Shown: positions 37,155 to 47,401 of the stretch, in pieces | How positions within the stretch are numbered: the first letter of the stretch is position 1 | Layout: every line of letters begins with the position of its first letter | NCBI RefSeq assembly: GCF_000770925.1 | Contig: NZ_JDTK01000010.1 | Coordinates: 1-64,000 of the forward strand | Length of the DNA stretch: 64,000 nucleotides | Source of the DNA: Bifidobacterium ruminantium DSM 6489 | GTDB lineage: Bacteria > Actinomycetota > Actinomycetes > Actinomycetales > Bifidobacteriaceae | Direction of reading: 5' to 3' | Translations under genes and position numbers: made by a program | The notes under the pieces: model-generated | Database searches by the model: none | What the model saw: only the letters and a program-made list of their open reading frames with translations | Told to the model about the DNA's origin: nothing

Positions 37155-39200
37155 TTACTCCAGTTCCACGGCGCCCGTGTACAGCTGGTAGTACTCGCCC
37201 TTCTGCGCGATGAGCTCGTCGTGCGAGCCGCGCTCGATGATGCGGCCATGGTCGAGCACCATGATCACGTCGGAGTTGCGCACGGTGGACAGGCGGTGCG
37301 CGATCACGAACACGGTGCGTCCCTTCATGAGGTTGTCCATGCCGGCCTGCACCACTTCCTCGGTGCGGGTGTCGATGGATGAGGTGGCCTCATCAAGGAT
37401 CATGGCCGGCGGGTCTGCCACTGCGGCGCGTGCGATGGAGATCAGCTGGCGCTGGCCTTGGGACAGACCGGAGCCGTCGCCTTCGAGCACGGTCTGGTAG
37501 CCGTTGGGCAGCATGCGGATGAAGCTGTCCGCGTTGGTGAGCTTAGCGGCGGCGATGCACTCCTCGTCGGTGGCGTCGAGCTTGCCATAGCGGATGTTGT
37601 CCATCACGGTGCCGGTGAACAGGTTCACGTCCTGCAGCACGATGCCGAGCGACTTGCGCAGGTCGGGCTTGCGGATGCCCTTGACGGAGATGCCGTCATA
37701 CAGGATCATGCCTTCCTGGATGTCGTAGAAGCGGTTGATCAGGTTGGTCACCGTGGTCTTGCCGGCACCGGTGGCGCCGACGAGCGCGACCTTCTGGCCG
37801 GGCTTGGCGAACCAGGTGATGTCGTGCAGCACGGGCTTGTCCGGGTTGTAGCCGAAGGTCACGTCGGTGAAACGCACGTCGCCCTGCAGCAGGGTCAGGC
37901 GCCCGTCCGACGAAGTGATCGCGTTCTCGCGCGCCTTCCTCGCCACTTCCGCGGCCTTCGGGCTCAGCGACTGCGCGGCCTTCAGGGAACGGGTGCCGTC
38001 GTCGCCTTCCTCACGCTTCCAGGCCCAATGGCCGGTTTCGTGGTCCACTTCGGTCATGGTGCGGCCGTCTTCGCCGAGCTCGACGTTGACGAGTGTGACG
38101 GAGCCGCCGTCGTCCTCGGGCTTCTCATCCATCAGCTGGAAGATGCGGGACGCGCCGGCGAGCGCCATCATCACCATGTTGAACTGCATGGAGACCTGGC
38201 CGAGCGGGTTGACGAAGGAGCGCGACAGGGTGAGCAGGGAGATGAGGGCGCCGAGGGTGAGCTTGTCCGCGCCGGCGAGACCGAAGTTGCCCATGCCGGA
38301 GAGCGCCATGAATCCGCCGACGATGGCGAGCAGAATGTAGAGGATGTAGCCCATGTTGCCTACGACGGGCATGGTCACGTTGCCCCAGGTGTTCGCTTCG
38401 GCGGAAGCGTGGAACAGTTCCTCGTTCTTCTCGTCGAAGGTCTTCTGGGTGGCGTCTTCATGGTTGAAGACCTTGATGACCTTCTGACCGTTGACGGATT
38501 CCTCGACGAAGGCGTTCACGTCGCCGATCCACATCTGCTGCTTGACAAAGTAGCGGCCGGAGCGGGAGACGATGGCGCGCACGACTACGAACAGGATCGC
38601 GGCGAACACGAGCACGAAGATCGTGACCGGCACCGACAGCCACAGCATGGAGACCAGTGCGGCCAGTGCGGAGATCGCGGACGAGAACATCTGCGGGAAG
38701 GACTGGCTGATGGCCTGGCGCAGGGTGTCGGTGTCGTTGGTGTAGCGGCTCATGATGTCGCCGTGCTCATTGGTGTCGAAGTAGCGGATCGGCAGCGTCT
38801 GCTGGTGTGCGAACATGTCGTCGCGGATCTTCTTCAGGGTGCCTTGCTCGACGGTGACGATGAGCCACTGCCATAGCCAGCTGCAGAAGGTGCCGGCGGC
38901 GTAGAGGCAGCCCATCAGCGTCAGCGCGCGCAGCAGAGGGCTCCAGTCGGGGTTCTTCACGCCGACCAACGGCAGGATGTAGCTGTCGATCAGCGACTGC
39001 AGGAACAGCGCGGAGCCGGCTTGTGCGGCCGCACCGATCAGGATGCACAGCACGATCGCCACGACGTGCCACTTGTATTGGAAGATGTAGCCGAAGATGC
39101 GCTTGGTGGTTCCGGGGGCGGCCTTCTGCATCGGCGGCTTTGCGCCCGGCTTGTTACCCGGCTTGGTCTGCATGGTTTTTTCAGCGTTGTTCTTAGTCAT
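37155..39200 (-). CDS. ABC exporter half, subunit B (catalytic site intact)
   Basis: Start ATG 39200, with AAAGGAGG eight bases upstream, 14 bases after the stop of the partner gene. About 681 residues: a Lys/Pro-rich N-terminal tail, six membrane helices (KWHVVAIVLCILIGAAAQAG to about 340), and a nucleotide-binding domain. Walker A is GATGAGKTTVTNL, the signature is LSQGQRQLISIARA, and Walker B with the catalytic glutamate is MILDEATSSIDT. The insert between membrane and ATPase parts (about 360-430, EDDGGSVTLVNVELGEDGRT) is longer than usual. It forms a heterodimer with the gene upstream for export of a drug or peptide. Confidence 0.92.
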   Translation of the reverse strand: MTKNNAEKTMQTKPGNKPGAKPPMQKAAPGTTKRIFGYIFQYKWHVVAIVLCILIGAAAQAGSALFLQSLIDSYILPLVGVKNPDWSPLLRALTLMGCLYAAGTFCSWLWQWLIVTVEQGTLKKIRDDMFAHQQTLPIRYFDTNEHGDIMSRYTNDTDTLRQAISQSFPQMFSSAISALAALVSMLWLSVPVTIFVLVFAAILFVVVRAIVSRSGRYFVKQQMWIGDVNAFVEESVNGQKVIKVFNHEDATQKTFDEKNEELFHASAEANTWGNVTMPVVGNMGYILYILLAIVGGFMALSGMGNFGLAGADKLTLGALISLLTLSRSFVNPLGQVSMQFNMVMMALAGASRIFQLMDEKPEDDGGSVTLVNVELGEDGRTMTEVDHETGHWAWKREEGDDGTRSLKAAQSLSPKAAEVARKARENAITSSDGRLTLLQGDVRFTDVTFGYNPDKPVLHDITWFAKPGQKVALVGATGAGKTTVTNLINRFYDIQEGMILYDGISVKGIRKPDLRKSLGIVLQDVNLFTGTVMDNIRYGKLDATDEECIAAAKLTNADSFIRMLPNGYQTVLEGDGSGLSQGQRQLISIARAAVADPPAMILDEATSSIDTRTEEVVQAGMDNLMKGRTVFVIAHRLSTVRNSDVIMVLDHGRIIERGSHDELIAQKGEYYQLYTGAVELE

Positions 39201-39214
39201 TTCCGTTCCTCCTT

Positions 39215-41032
39215 TCACTTCAGTTCCTCAGGCTGGGCCTGGTTCTTGGTCTGCGATTCGTAGATGGAACGGTATTCGTCGCAGGTCCGCAGCAGTTCCT
39301 CATGGGTACCGGATGCGGTGATGCGGCCTTCCTCCATAACGAGGATCATGTCGGATTCCTGCACGGATGCGATGCGCTGGGCGATGATGATCTTGGTGGT
39401 GTCGGGAATCTCGTTGTGGAACGCCTCGCGGATCAGCTTGTCGGTTTTGGTGTCAACGGCCGAGGTGGAGTCGTCGAGAATCAGGATCTTCGGCTTCTTC
39501 AGGAGCGCGCGAGCGATGCACAGGCGCTGGCGCTGACCGCCGGAGACGTTGGTGCCGCCCTGTTCGATGTACGTGTCGTACCTGTCGGGGAACTCCTGGA
39601 TGAAGCCGTCGGCCTGCGCGAGCTGGCAGGCGTGGCGGATCTCCTCGTCGGTGGCGTTCGGGTTGCCCCAGCGCAGGTTCTCGGCGATGGTTCCGGAGAA
39701 CAGCACGTTCTTCTGCAGCACCATGGCGACCTGGTCGCGCAGGACCTCCATGTCGTAGTCGCGCACGTCGACGCCGCCGACCTTGAGCGAGCCGGAGGTC
39801 ACGTCGTACAGGCGCGGCACGAGCTGCACCAGGCTGGACTTCGCCGAACCGGTGCCGCCGACGATGCCGACGGTCATGCCGGAACGGATCTTCAGGTTGA
39901 TATTGTCGAGCACCGGCTTTTCGGAGTTATCAGAGTAGCGGAAGTCGACGTTGTCGAATTCGATGGACCCGTCGGCCACTTCCTTGATGGGGTTGGCCGG
40001 GTTGGTCACCGTGCTTTCCTCGTTGAGCACCTGGCAGATACGTTCCGCGGACGCCTGGGAAATGATGCACATGACGAAGACCATGGACAGCATCATCATG
40101 GCCATGAGGATCTGCATGGCGTAGGTGACCAGTGCGGTCAGGTCGCCGGTGGTCAGGCCAAGGGCGGCATTATTGCCCGAGGCCACGATCTGCTTGGCGC
40201 CCATCCATGCGATGAGAATCATCGAGACGTATACGCAGACCATCATGAGCGGGTTGTTGAAGCTCATCACACGGTCGGCCTTGCTGAAGTCCTTGTAGAT
40301 GCGCTGGGAGATGCGGCCGAATTTGGCGATTTCATGCGATTCGCGGGTGTAGGACTTGACCACGCGGATGCCCTGCAGGTTCTCGTCGACCACGTTGTTG
40401 AGCTTGTCGTAGGTGTGGAACACGCGCTCGAACACCGGGTGCACGTACACCGCCAGACCGCACAGACCGAAGGCGAGAACAGGGATGCACGCCAGGAACA
40501 CCAAGGAAATGGACGGGCTGATGCGGAACGAGAAGATCCACGCCACGATCATCATGATCGGGGCTCGCACACCCAGACGAATGATCATGGAATAGGCGTT
40601 CTGCAGGTTGGTCACATCGGTGGTGAGCCTGGTGATGATCGAGCCGGTGGAGAAGCGGTCGATGTTGGTGAAGCTGAAGCCCTGCACCTTCTCGAACTCG
40701 TCGTGGCGCAGGTTCTTGGCGAAACCGGCGCCGGCAATTGCGGCGAACTTGCCGGCGAGGAATCCTGCCGTAAGCGAGCACACCGAGCACAGCAGCAGGA
40801 TCAGGCCGAACTTGATGATGGCCGGCATGCTGCCGCCACTGATGCCCTCGTCGATAAGCGATGCCATCACCGTGGGGATGAGGATTTCGAGAATGCCTTC
40901 GATGGCCACGGCCACCGGTGTGAGAATGCTGACTTTCTTATATTCGCGCAGCGATTTGCCAAGCGTTCGTATGAGATGTTGTTTCGGTTGCGACGTCTGC
41001 GATTGCGTCGCGTTCGTGTTTGTTTCGCTCAC
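39215..41032 (-). CDS. ABC exporter half, subunit A (degenerate ATP site)
   Basis: 605 residues, six membrane helices followed by an ATPase domain. Walker A is GGTGSAKSSLVQL. The signature is VSGGQRQRLCIARALLKKPK. After Walker B stands Asp in place of the catalytic Glu (ILILDDSTSAVDT). This is the pattern of the non-hydrolysing half in heterodimeric exporters such as LmrC or BmrC. Its start directly follows the MarR stop (41033), and the partner gene follows after 14 bases. The three genes therefore form one operon. The likely role is multidrug or metabolite efflux under MarR control. Confidence 0.92.
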   Translation of the reverse strand: MSETNTNATQSQTSQPKQHLIRTLGKSLREYKKVSILTPVAVAIEGILEILIPTVMASLIDEGISGGSMPAIIKFGLILLLCSVCSLTAGFLAGKFAAIAGAGFAKNLRHDEFEKVQGFSFTNIDRFSTGSIITRLTTDVTNLQNAYSMIIRLGVRAPIMMIVAWIFSFRISPSISLVFLACIPVLAFGLCGLAVYVHPVFERVFHTYDKLNNVVDENLQGIRVVKSYTRESHEIAKFGRISQRIYKDFSKADRVMSFNNPLMMVCVYVSMILIAWMGAKQIVASGNNAALGLTTGDLTALVTYAMQILMAMMMLSMVFVMCIISQASAERICQVLNEESTVTNPANPIKEVADGSIEFDNVDFRYSDNSEKPVLDNINLKIRSGMTVGIVGGTGSAKSSLVQLVPRLYDVTSGSLKVGGVDVRDYDMEVLRDQVAMVLQKNVLFSGTIAENLRWGNPNATDEEIRHACQLAQADGFIQEFPDRYDTYIEQGGTNVSGGQRQRLCIARALLKKPKILILDDSTSAVDTKTDKLIREAFHNEIPDTTKIIIAQRIASVQESDMILVMEEGRITASGTHEELLRTCDEYRSIYESQTKNQAQPEELK

Positions 41033-41647
41033 TTACTCTTCCTTTCTCGTTTCGTCTTCCTGCGATTCGTTTCGCGATGCGGTCTGAGGTTCATTCGTTT
41101 TCTCACGTAACGCCAGACTGGAATAGCGGCTTTCGTCGCCAAGCATTCCGGTTCGGACAAGATTCGTCTGCATTACGTCGAGCACGCGCATGAATCCACG
41201 GATATCGTTCTCGCTCAACCCTTGCAGAAGCAACCTCTCCATGTCGACCGCATTGCTGTGCAGCGCGTCGTTGATACTCCGTGCCTTGTCGGTGAGGATG
41301 ATCTTCTTCAACCTCGCGTCTTTCGGCACCGGTTTGCGCACGATCAGCCCCTTGCGTTCCATCAGTCCCAGAACCCTGCACGATGTCGACCGCGTGATGC
41401 CGAAACGTCGTTCCACATCCTGCGGAAAAACGTCATGGTCCGAGTTGCGCACAAGATAGCAGATGATGTCAATATTGGCGCCACTCAGCTCTTCTGCCTC
41501 ATATGGTCTGGTGACCGCGAGATACCGGTTGATGATGTTGTGCAGCGATCGGATGGCAACGCTTGGCGGTTTGCCTGTGCCTTGCTCCCAAGCTTGGACG
41601 AATGCGGGATCGATCGGATCCGTCCCAATATTCGATTCTTCTGTCAC
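41033..41647 (-). CDS. MarR-family regulator of the ABC exporter
   Basis: 204 residues. The winged-helix core is ANIDIICYLVRNSDHDVFPQ, DVERRFGITRSTSCRVLGLM and ERKGLIVRKPVPKDARLKKI, with the wing at DARLKKIILTDKA. The last 25 residues are very acidic/basic mixed (NEPQTASRNESQEDETRKEE). It is the first gene of the exporter operon and is preceded by two palindromes, so self-repression relieved by the exported compound is the likely logic. Confidence 0.9.
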   Translation of the reverse strand: MTEESNIGTDPIDPAFVQAWEQGTGKPPSVAIRSLHNIINRYLAVTRPYEAEELSGANIDIICYLVRNSDHDVFPQDVERRFGITRSTSCRVLGLMERKGLIVRKPVPKDARLKKIILTDKARSINDALHSNAVDMERLLLQGLSENDIRGFMRVLDVMQTNLVRTGMLGDESRYSSLALREKTNEPQTASRNESQEDETRKEE

Positions 41648-41665
41648 GGTACGTCAGCATAAACC

Positions 41666-41694
41666 GTTGCATATACAACAGTTGCATATACAAC
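41666..41694. promoter_or_regulatory. Tandem MarR operators
   Basis: GTTGCATATACAAC occurs twice (41666-41679, 41681-41694) with a 15-base period, about 20 bases upstream of the MarR start. Each copy is palindromic at its ends (GTTG/CAAC). Confidence 0.7.
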
Positions 41695-41776
41695 ATTCCA
41701 GCGTGTCACGCCCGCTGCTCCGTCACCCGCTACTCCACCACCCGCTCACACGGCGCCCCCTGCGGGCAGCAGAAAA

Positions 41777-41825
41777 GCCAAGGGGCCCGATCCGCACCGG
41801 TTCAATCGCGGACCAGGCCCCTTGG
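41777..41825 (-). terminator. Terminator of the rhamnosidase operon
   Basis: Stem GCCAAGGGGCC/GGCCCCTTGGC with a 26-base inner part, followed on the minus strand by TTTTCTGC. It lies 71 bases after the MFS stop. Confidence 0.8.
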
Positions 41826-41895
41826 CCGTATATCTCTGTCAGATTATCCCAGGCAGATAATCCCTCAATGCGCAACCATCATCGCTTCCACCTTG

Positions 41896-43191
41896 TCAGG
41901 CAACCTTTCTGATCAGCATGATGACAGCCGCACCCACCAACACGGATGCAATGGCTATCGGGAAGATCAGCGCATAACTGCCCGTGGCGGCCACAACCGC
42001 ACCGGTAGCGACCGGGGCAAGTACCTGACCGACGGTATTGGCAAGATTCAAAATGCCCAGATCCTTGCCCGCCTCGTCGGCGTTCGGCAAAACATCCACG
42101 TTCAACGCCTGGTCAACGGCGATATAGATGCCATACCCGACGCCGCCGATGCCCGCAAACAGCATCATGCCGGTCGCAGTGGGCATAACATACGGGATCG
42201 CCAACCCCACGGCGATAATCACCGATCCCACCGCCACGATGATCTTGCGCCTATGCAGCTTGTCGGAAATCGGACCGGACACGATCGAGCAGACGATGAG
42301 CACGATCATCGAGATCACCGACATGGTGGCCAGGGTCGAGGCCGCCGCTTCCTTGCCCAGGCCGCAGAACTTCTTGAGAATGTACAGCTGGTAGCCGGAC
42401 ACCATGGACCAACCGAAAATCAGCAGCAGACGGCCGGCCAAAGCAAGGTAGAAATCACGGCAGTTCCTGGTGGGCGGAATGAACGATTTGGCGATGGCCG
42501 CCGGGCTGAGCCTGACGTTCTGCCTGGTATCGTCGAGCGCACTACCAACCTTGGACGAACGCTCCGCCGGCCAGACGATTACGGTCAGAATGCCGGTGAT
42601 GCCGAACAGCACAGCGCCGATGACGAATCCCACGCCCATGGCATCGATGAACTTCGACCCAAGGAAGGTGCCGGCGGACTGACCGACGATCATCGCGCCA
42701 CCGTAGAACGACGAGAACGTGCCGCGCACATTCTCGGGAATGCGGTCGGACAGCACCGCCACGGCCGGGGCGATCATCATATTGACGCCAATCTGCACGA
42801 TCGACCAGCCGGCGACGATGCCCACCAACGTGGCGCTGGAGAAGGCCAGCACATAACCGGCCGCCGTGATCAGGCCACCGGCCACAATCCACGGCGTGCG
42901 CTTGCCGAAACGCGAACGGGTGATGTCGGACAGCGCGCCGAACACGATGTTGGCGATAAGCGCGAACACACAGCCCACCGAGTTCATGGCACCAAGAATC
43001 ACCTCCGGCGTGCCTATATTGAGCTCGTCAAAACGTTGCGGTAGCAGAACTCCCGACCCTGAAGTGCCGGCCGTCATCCATAGCAGCGAGAACAACGCGA
43101 AGCCAAATCCGAAACGGATCTTCTCGCCGGTCGAGAGTCTCCTGCCCGTATCGGGTGCGAGATCCGATGGGGTACCTGCTGATTGCGTCAT
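41896..43191 (-). CDS. MFS transporter in the rhamnosidase operon
   Basis: Start ATG 43191 (MTQSAGTPSDLAPDTGRRLS), with AAAGGA six bases upstream. About 431 residues and twelve membrane helices. The MFS loop motif is FGALSDITRSRFGKRTPWIV after helix 2. It stands 55 bases after the rhamnosidase gene in the same direction. It is likely to import the glycoside or the released sugar. The substrate is inferred from context only. Confidence 0.85.
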   Translation of the reverse strand: MTQSAGTPSDLAPDTGRRLSTGEKIRFGFGFALFSLLWMTAGTSGSGVLLPQRFDELNIGTPEVILGAMNSVGCVFALIANIVFGALSDITRSRFGKRTPWIVAGGLITAAGYVLAFSSATLVGIVAGWSIVQIGVNMMIAPAVAVLSDRIPENVRGTFSSFYGGAMIVGQSAGTFLGSKFIDAMGVGFVIGAVLFGITGILTVIVWPAERSSKVGSALDDTRQNVRLSPAAIAKSFIPPTRNCRDFYLALAGRLLLIFGWSMVSGYQLYILKKFCGLGKEAAASTLATMSVISMIVLIVCSIVSGPISDKLHRRKIIVAVGSVIIAVGLAIPYVMPTATGMMLFAGIGGVGYGIYIAVDQALNVDVLPNADEAGKDLGILNLANTVGQVLAPVATGAVVAATGSYALIFPIAIASVLVGAAVIMLIRKVA

Positions 43192-43246
43192 TGCAATTCC
43201 TTTCGATATGGTTCCTTGCCTATTGTTCGATGCACCAAGCGCCCCA

Positions 43247-45934
43247 TCACAGCGCCATGGTGAGATGATGCGTTCCCGCGCCCAGTTCGACAGGTTCGTG
43301 ATCGGGCAGATCGACCACGGCCGAAGCGCCAACCGGAACGGTCACCTCAAGATCAAGCTTGCCCGCAGCGGTCATCCAGCTCACAGCTGCCTTCCCATAC
43401 GGGGTGATATGCGAGGTGCCGGCATGGTCGAGTGCGGCATACACGCGCGGCGAGACGCGGAAACGCTTCCAGCCCGGTTCGATGGCCTCCAAACCACCGA
43501 CGTGCGAATGCAGCCATTCCGCCACGGACCCAAGAGCATAGTGGTTGAACGAGGTCATGCCGCCCGGATTGAGCGAACCGTCCTCGCGCATGGAATCCCA
43601 ACGTTCCCACGTGGTCGTGGCACCCATCTTGACCTGATAAAGCCAACTGGGACACTGCGTGGAAAGCAGCAAATCATAGGCCTCCTGGTCATGACCAGTG
43701 GCGGAAAGCGCCGGCAGCACGAACGGCGTACCCGCAAAACCGGTGCTGACCTTGCCACCGGATTCGCGCACCAGCTCGGCCAGGCGATTGCCTGCCTTGA
43801 TACGACGTACCGGCTCGCCGTCCAGCAAGCCAAATGCGATGGACAATGCATACGCGCACTGGGTATCGGAGGTCATGGTGCCGTCGAGGTTGGTGAATCG
43901 CGCGATATAGCCAGCCGTCACATGATCACGGAGCGCAGCGAACCGTTCGGCATCGTCCGCATGCCCCAGAATCTGCGCGATACGGGCGGCCTGCGCGCAC
44001 GAACGCGCGAAGAATGCGGTGGCGACAAGCTCCTTTTCGGTCATCGCCTGCGTCGGATCATCCGGCGGAGCCGTGGGATCAAGCCAATCGCCAAGCTGAC
44101 CCAGAATGTAATCCGGCCTGCGATCCCACACACCGTCTTCGGAAAGGTAGCCCGACACCTCGTCGATCCATCCGCACACCAAATCGTACGAGTCGGCAAG
44201 CACCTGGGGGTCGCCGGAATCCATATACAACACCCATGGCACGTTCACCGCGGAATCACCCCATGTGGAAATGGCCTTCGGATGCGCCCAACCGCCAAGC
44301 GGAACAAACGGCACATAGAACGGCACCGTCCCCCACTTGATCTGCTCATTGCGCACATCGCGCAGCCACGAGCCAAGGAATCCCTGCGTGTCATACAGAT
44401 ATGCCGCGGTCGGCGCAAACAGGCAGATGTCACCGGTCCAGCCCAATCGTTCATCACGCTGCGGGCAATCGGTGGGAATGGAGACGAAGTTGGAGCGCAT
44501 CGACCACACCACGTTGCTATGCAGCTTATTCAGCAGCTCATTCGAGCAGAAGAACTCCCCCGCACGCTCCATAACCGAATGGTAGACGCGGCATTCCATA
44601 TCGTCTGCAGTGAGTTCGTCAGGAAGCCCCTCGATGGTCGCATAACGGAATCCATGCATGGCGAAACGCGGCTCCCACCATGCATCAACGCCATTCGACA
44701 CATACACGTCGCACTGCTGGCCTCGCCGCAACGTGCGCGTGGCCAGCGAGCCGTCCGGCTCAAGTACTTCCGCATGATGCAACGTCACACGCTCGCCGGA
44801 CCGCAGGCCTCGCATATGCAGACGGATGCGCTGCGAACAGTTCTGCCCGAAATCCACCAGCCAGACGGTTTTACCGTCGTCATTCACACCGTATTTCGTA
44901 ATCGACTTGGGTGCATGCAGCTCATGGCCGCGTACAGGCGACGTCACAGGGTTCTCGATGCGGGCGGGATCATATGGCACTTCCGCGACCGGCTTCCAAT
45001 CGGAATCGTCGAAGCCCGGCATCGACCAGCCTTCCATCTCCTCGCGGGCGTCGTAACGTTCACCCTCGCACATGTCCGAGCAGATAATCGGACCTGGGGC
45101 CACCTTCCATTTGCGATCCCACGCATTGGAGTAGACACGAGTCTCGTGGCCGTCTGCGTATTCGACCTCCAATTGGGCGAATACTCCGATCCGGCCCCCA
45201 TAGAAGTTCGCATAGCCGCCGTCGAAGCCGAGACGACCGCGGTACCAGCCATCGCCGAGCCAGAATCCGAGCGCATTCGCACCGGCCTCCAAAGTTTCGG
45301 TGACGTCATAGGTCCAGCATTCGACGCGATTGTTGTAGTCGGTCCAACCGGGAATCAGCGCGTCATTGCCGACCTTCCTGCCGTTGACCTCGGCTTCGAC
45401 CAGGCCCAAGGCACTGAGATACAGTCGCGCGCGCACCGGCTTGCCATCCAGTTCGACTTCGGTACGCACCAACGGGAGACGACGATGATCGGTTTCGCAC
45501 TCCGGCCAGGACGGCCCCACAAAATCGGCGATGTGATCGAATTCCTCAAACAATCCGGCTTCGAAGTGCAGCACCTCGCTCACCGCGCTCAACGGGTGAT
45601 GCGCGGCGGACACGATCTGCACGGTGGCGAACACCTCCTCACGCGACACCAACGGCTCGAACTGCCAAGGCACCAGCACATTGGAGTCGGCGGGCAGGTA
45701 GGTTTCCTGTGTGCGCGAGCGGCCACCAGGCACGCGGCGGGTAATGTTCACATGAATCTGGGAGCCGTCCGGAACAGGGCGGGAATAGGTCCAGTTCATG
45801 CGCGGCGTTGCGGTGGGGATGCCCAGTGCATCACCGGGGAAATGTTCGATGGTGAAACGAGTGATGCCCAGATCGCCTGTGGACATGGGCTTGATGACCT
45901 GAACCTGGGTATCCGTTGAAGCTACGGCAGACAT
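43247..45934 (-). CDS. Alpha-L-rhamnosidase, GH78
   Basis: Start ATG 45934 (MSAVASTDTQVQVIKP), with GAAGGAG six bases upstream. About 895 residues. The N-terminal beta domains (YLSALGLVEAEVNGRKVGND, FWLGDGWYRGRLGFDGG) are followed by the (alpha/alpha)6 barrel with the GH78 hallmark DCPQRDERLGWTGD, which holds the acid residues. A C-terminal beta domain ends the protein. No signal peptide is visible, so it acts inside the cell on imported rhamnosides, for example from plant glycosides. It lies between two sugar transporters under LacI control. Confidence 0.93.
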   Translation of the reverse strand: MSAVASTDTQVQVIKPMSTGDLGITRFTIEHFPGDALGIPTATPRMNWTYSRPVPDGSQIHVNITRRVPGGRSRTQETYLPADSNVLVPWQFEPLVSREEVFATVQIVSAAHHPLSAVSEVLHFEAGLFEEFDHIADFVGPSWPECETDHRRLPLVRTEVELDGKPVRARLYLSALGLVEAEVNGRKVGNDALIPGWTDYNNRVECWTYDVTETLEAGANALGFWLGDGWYRGRLGFDGGYANFYGGRIGVFAQLEVEYADGHETRVYSNAWDRKWKVAPGPIICSDMCEGERYDAREEMEGWSMPGFDDSDWKPVAEVPYDPARIENPVTSPVRGHELHAPKSITKYGVNDDGKTVWLVDFGQNCSQRIRLHMRGLRSGERVTLHHAEVLEPDGSLATRTLRRGQQCDVYVSNGVDAWWEPRFAMHGFRYATIEGLPDELTADDMECRVYHSVMERAGEFFCSNELLNKLHSNVVWSMRSNFVSIPTDCPQRDERLGWTGDICLFAPTAAYLYDTQGFLGSWLRDVRNEQIKWGTVPFYVPFVPLGGWAHPKAISTWGDSAVNVPWVLYMDSGDPQVLADSYDLVCGWIDEVSGYLSEDGVWDRRPDYILGQLGDWLDPTAPPDDPTQAMTEKELVATAFFARSCAQAARIAQILGHADDAERFAALRDHVTAGYIARFTNLDGTMTSDTQCAYALSIAFGLLDGEPVRRIKAGNRLAELVRESGGKVSTGFAGTPFVLPALSATGHDQEAYDLLLSTQCPSWLYQVKMGATTTWERWDSMREDGSLNPGGMTSFNHYALGSVAEWLHSHVGGLEAIEPGWKRFRVSPRVYAALDHAGTSHITPYGKAAVSWMTAAGKLDLEVTVPVGASAVVDLPDHEPVELGAGTHHLTMAL

Positions 45935-46074
45935 TGGAGACTCCTTCGTCACTTGGAAACTGCTGAATTGATGCTGTTGGGTGTTGATACGAGCACAACC
46001 TTCGGAAGGCCGTATATGAATCGGGGCCCGGGAAAAAGGGAAACCGGACCCCGTTCACAGACTTTGCACGGCCG

Positions 46075-47388
46075 TCAGGCTTCGGCACCAGCCTTGGCCT
46101 TGAGCTGACGCTCCTCATCGGTGCCGTACTTGCCCTGCATGCGGATCATCACGGTGCCGGCGATAAGCTCAAGCACGACCACACCAACGAATCCCCACAT
46201 GGTGGTCTTGATAGTGGCAGGCACCACCAGCATCGGCGTGACCAGCGCGAACAGACCGCACAGCAGGCGAGAGAAACCGTTGATGAAGCCCTGCACGGAA
46301 GCACGAATCTCGATCGGGAAGGATTCCTGCGTCCACACCTTGTACATGGCCTCGCCGGCGAACGGAGAGCCGAAGTTCATCAGCGCGGTGGCGCCCACGA
46401 TGACCCACAGGTTGGTGCCACCCATGGCCAGGCACACCATGGCCACGATGGTGATGGCCATGCCCACGAAGAACAGCTTGTTGCGGTATTTGCCGCCTGC
46501 GATGGAGGCGAAGGCGATGTTCAGCGCCAGAGTGATGAAGTTCAAGATGATGCCCAGGCCTGTGGCCAGGGACTGGGACGCATTGGCCTGCACGAACATG
46601 TAGGTCTGGAACTGGCCCCACGTGTTGGCCAGCAGGTTCCAGCCGCAGTAGAAGATGGTGATGGCCAGGAAGAATCCGAGCAGCATCTTGCTGTTTGCGG
46701 TGCCCGCGAACAGCATCTTGGTGACGGAGACCTTTTCGCCACAGGTCGATGCGACGCCTGCAGCGGCGTCACGGGCGTCGGCCTCCTCATGGAAGCGGCG
46801 GAATGTCGGGGACAGCACGCGCCACAGCCATGCGACGACGGCGAATACGGCCAGGATCGCGAACACCACGCGGCCACCGGTCGCCCCCTGCATGGTGGAA
46901 ACAAGGAACGCGCAGATGAAGGAGATGAACACGCCGACCTGCCAGAATACCTGGGTGGTGGAGACGAGCTGCGCCGCGACTTTGTCGTTCGGAGCGTCGT
47001 GGGAGACGATCGTCATGGAAATCGGCAGATCGGCGCCGGAGGCCAGGCCCGCAATGACCAGGCCGATGAGCAGCATGGTGAAGTTCGGGGCGAACACGCA
47101 GATCGCGGCGCCGATCGCATACAGCAGGTTAATCCAGTTGAAAACCAGCACTCGACCGATCTTATCGGCCAACCGGCCGCCGAACAGGGAACCGAAGGCG
47201 ATGGCAAAGGTCATCACGCCGGACAGAACGCCCACCTGACCCGCATCGAGGCCGAGCCCCTTCTGCCAGACGGTGATGGTGGCGGACAGACCGACGATGA
47301 TGCCGGAGCCGAGCATGGAGCCGATGCCTGCGGCCACGGCGAGTGGCATGTACCCGCCAAGCTTTGTGTCTTTCACTGCAGTACTCAT
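46075..47388 (-). CDS. MFS sugar transporter, first gene of the rhamnosidase operon
   Basis: Start ATG 47388 (MSTAVKDTKLGGYMPLAVAA), with GGAAGAAGAG just upstream. About 437 residues and twelve membrane helices. The loop after helix 2 is FGGRLADKIGRVLVF, the sugar-porter form. The central loop is charged (RRFHEEADARDAAAGVASTC). It begins directly at a LacI-controlled promoter, and the rhamnosidase follows after 140 bases. Uptake of a rhamnose-containing glycoside is the likely task. Confidence 0.88.
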   Translation of the reverse strand: MSTAVKDTKLGGYMPLAVAAGIGSMLGSGIIVGLSATITVWQKGLGLDAGQVGVLSGVMTFAIAFGSLFGGRLADKIGRVLVFNWINLLYAIGAAICVFAPNFTMLLIGLVIAGLASGADLPISMTIVSHDAPNDKVAAQLVSTTQVFWQVGVFISFICAFLVSTMQGATGGRVVFAILAVFAVVAWLWRVLSPTFRRFHEEADARDAAAGVASTCGEKVSVTKMLFAGTANSKMLLGFFLAITIFYCGWNLLANTWGQFQTYMFVQANASQSLATGLGIILNFITLALNIAFASIAGGKYRNKLFFVGMAITIVAMVCLAMGGTNLWVIVGATALMNFGSPFAGEAMYKVWTQESFPIEIRASVQGFINGFSRLLCGLFALVTPMLVVPATIKTTMWGFVGVVVLELIAGTVMIRMQGKYGTDEERQLKAKAGAEA

Positions 47389-47401
47389 TTCTCTTCTTCC
47401 T

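Noticed and set aside
42866..45919. A 1017-codon plus-strand reading frame
   Set aside because: It is antisense to the GH78 rhamnosidase, which has clear family motifs and a ribosome site.
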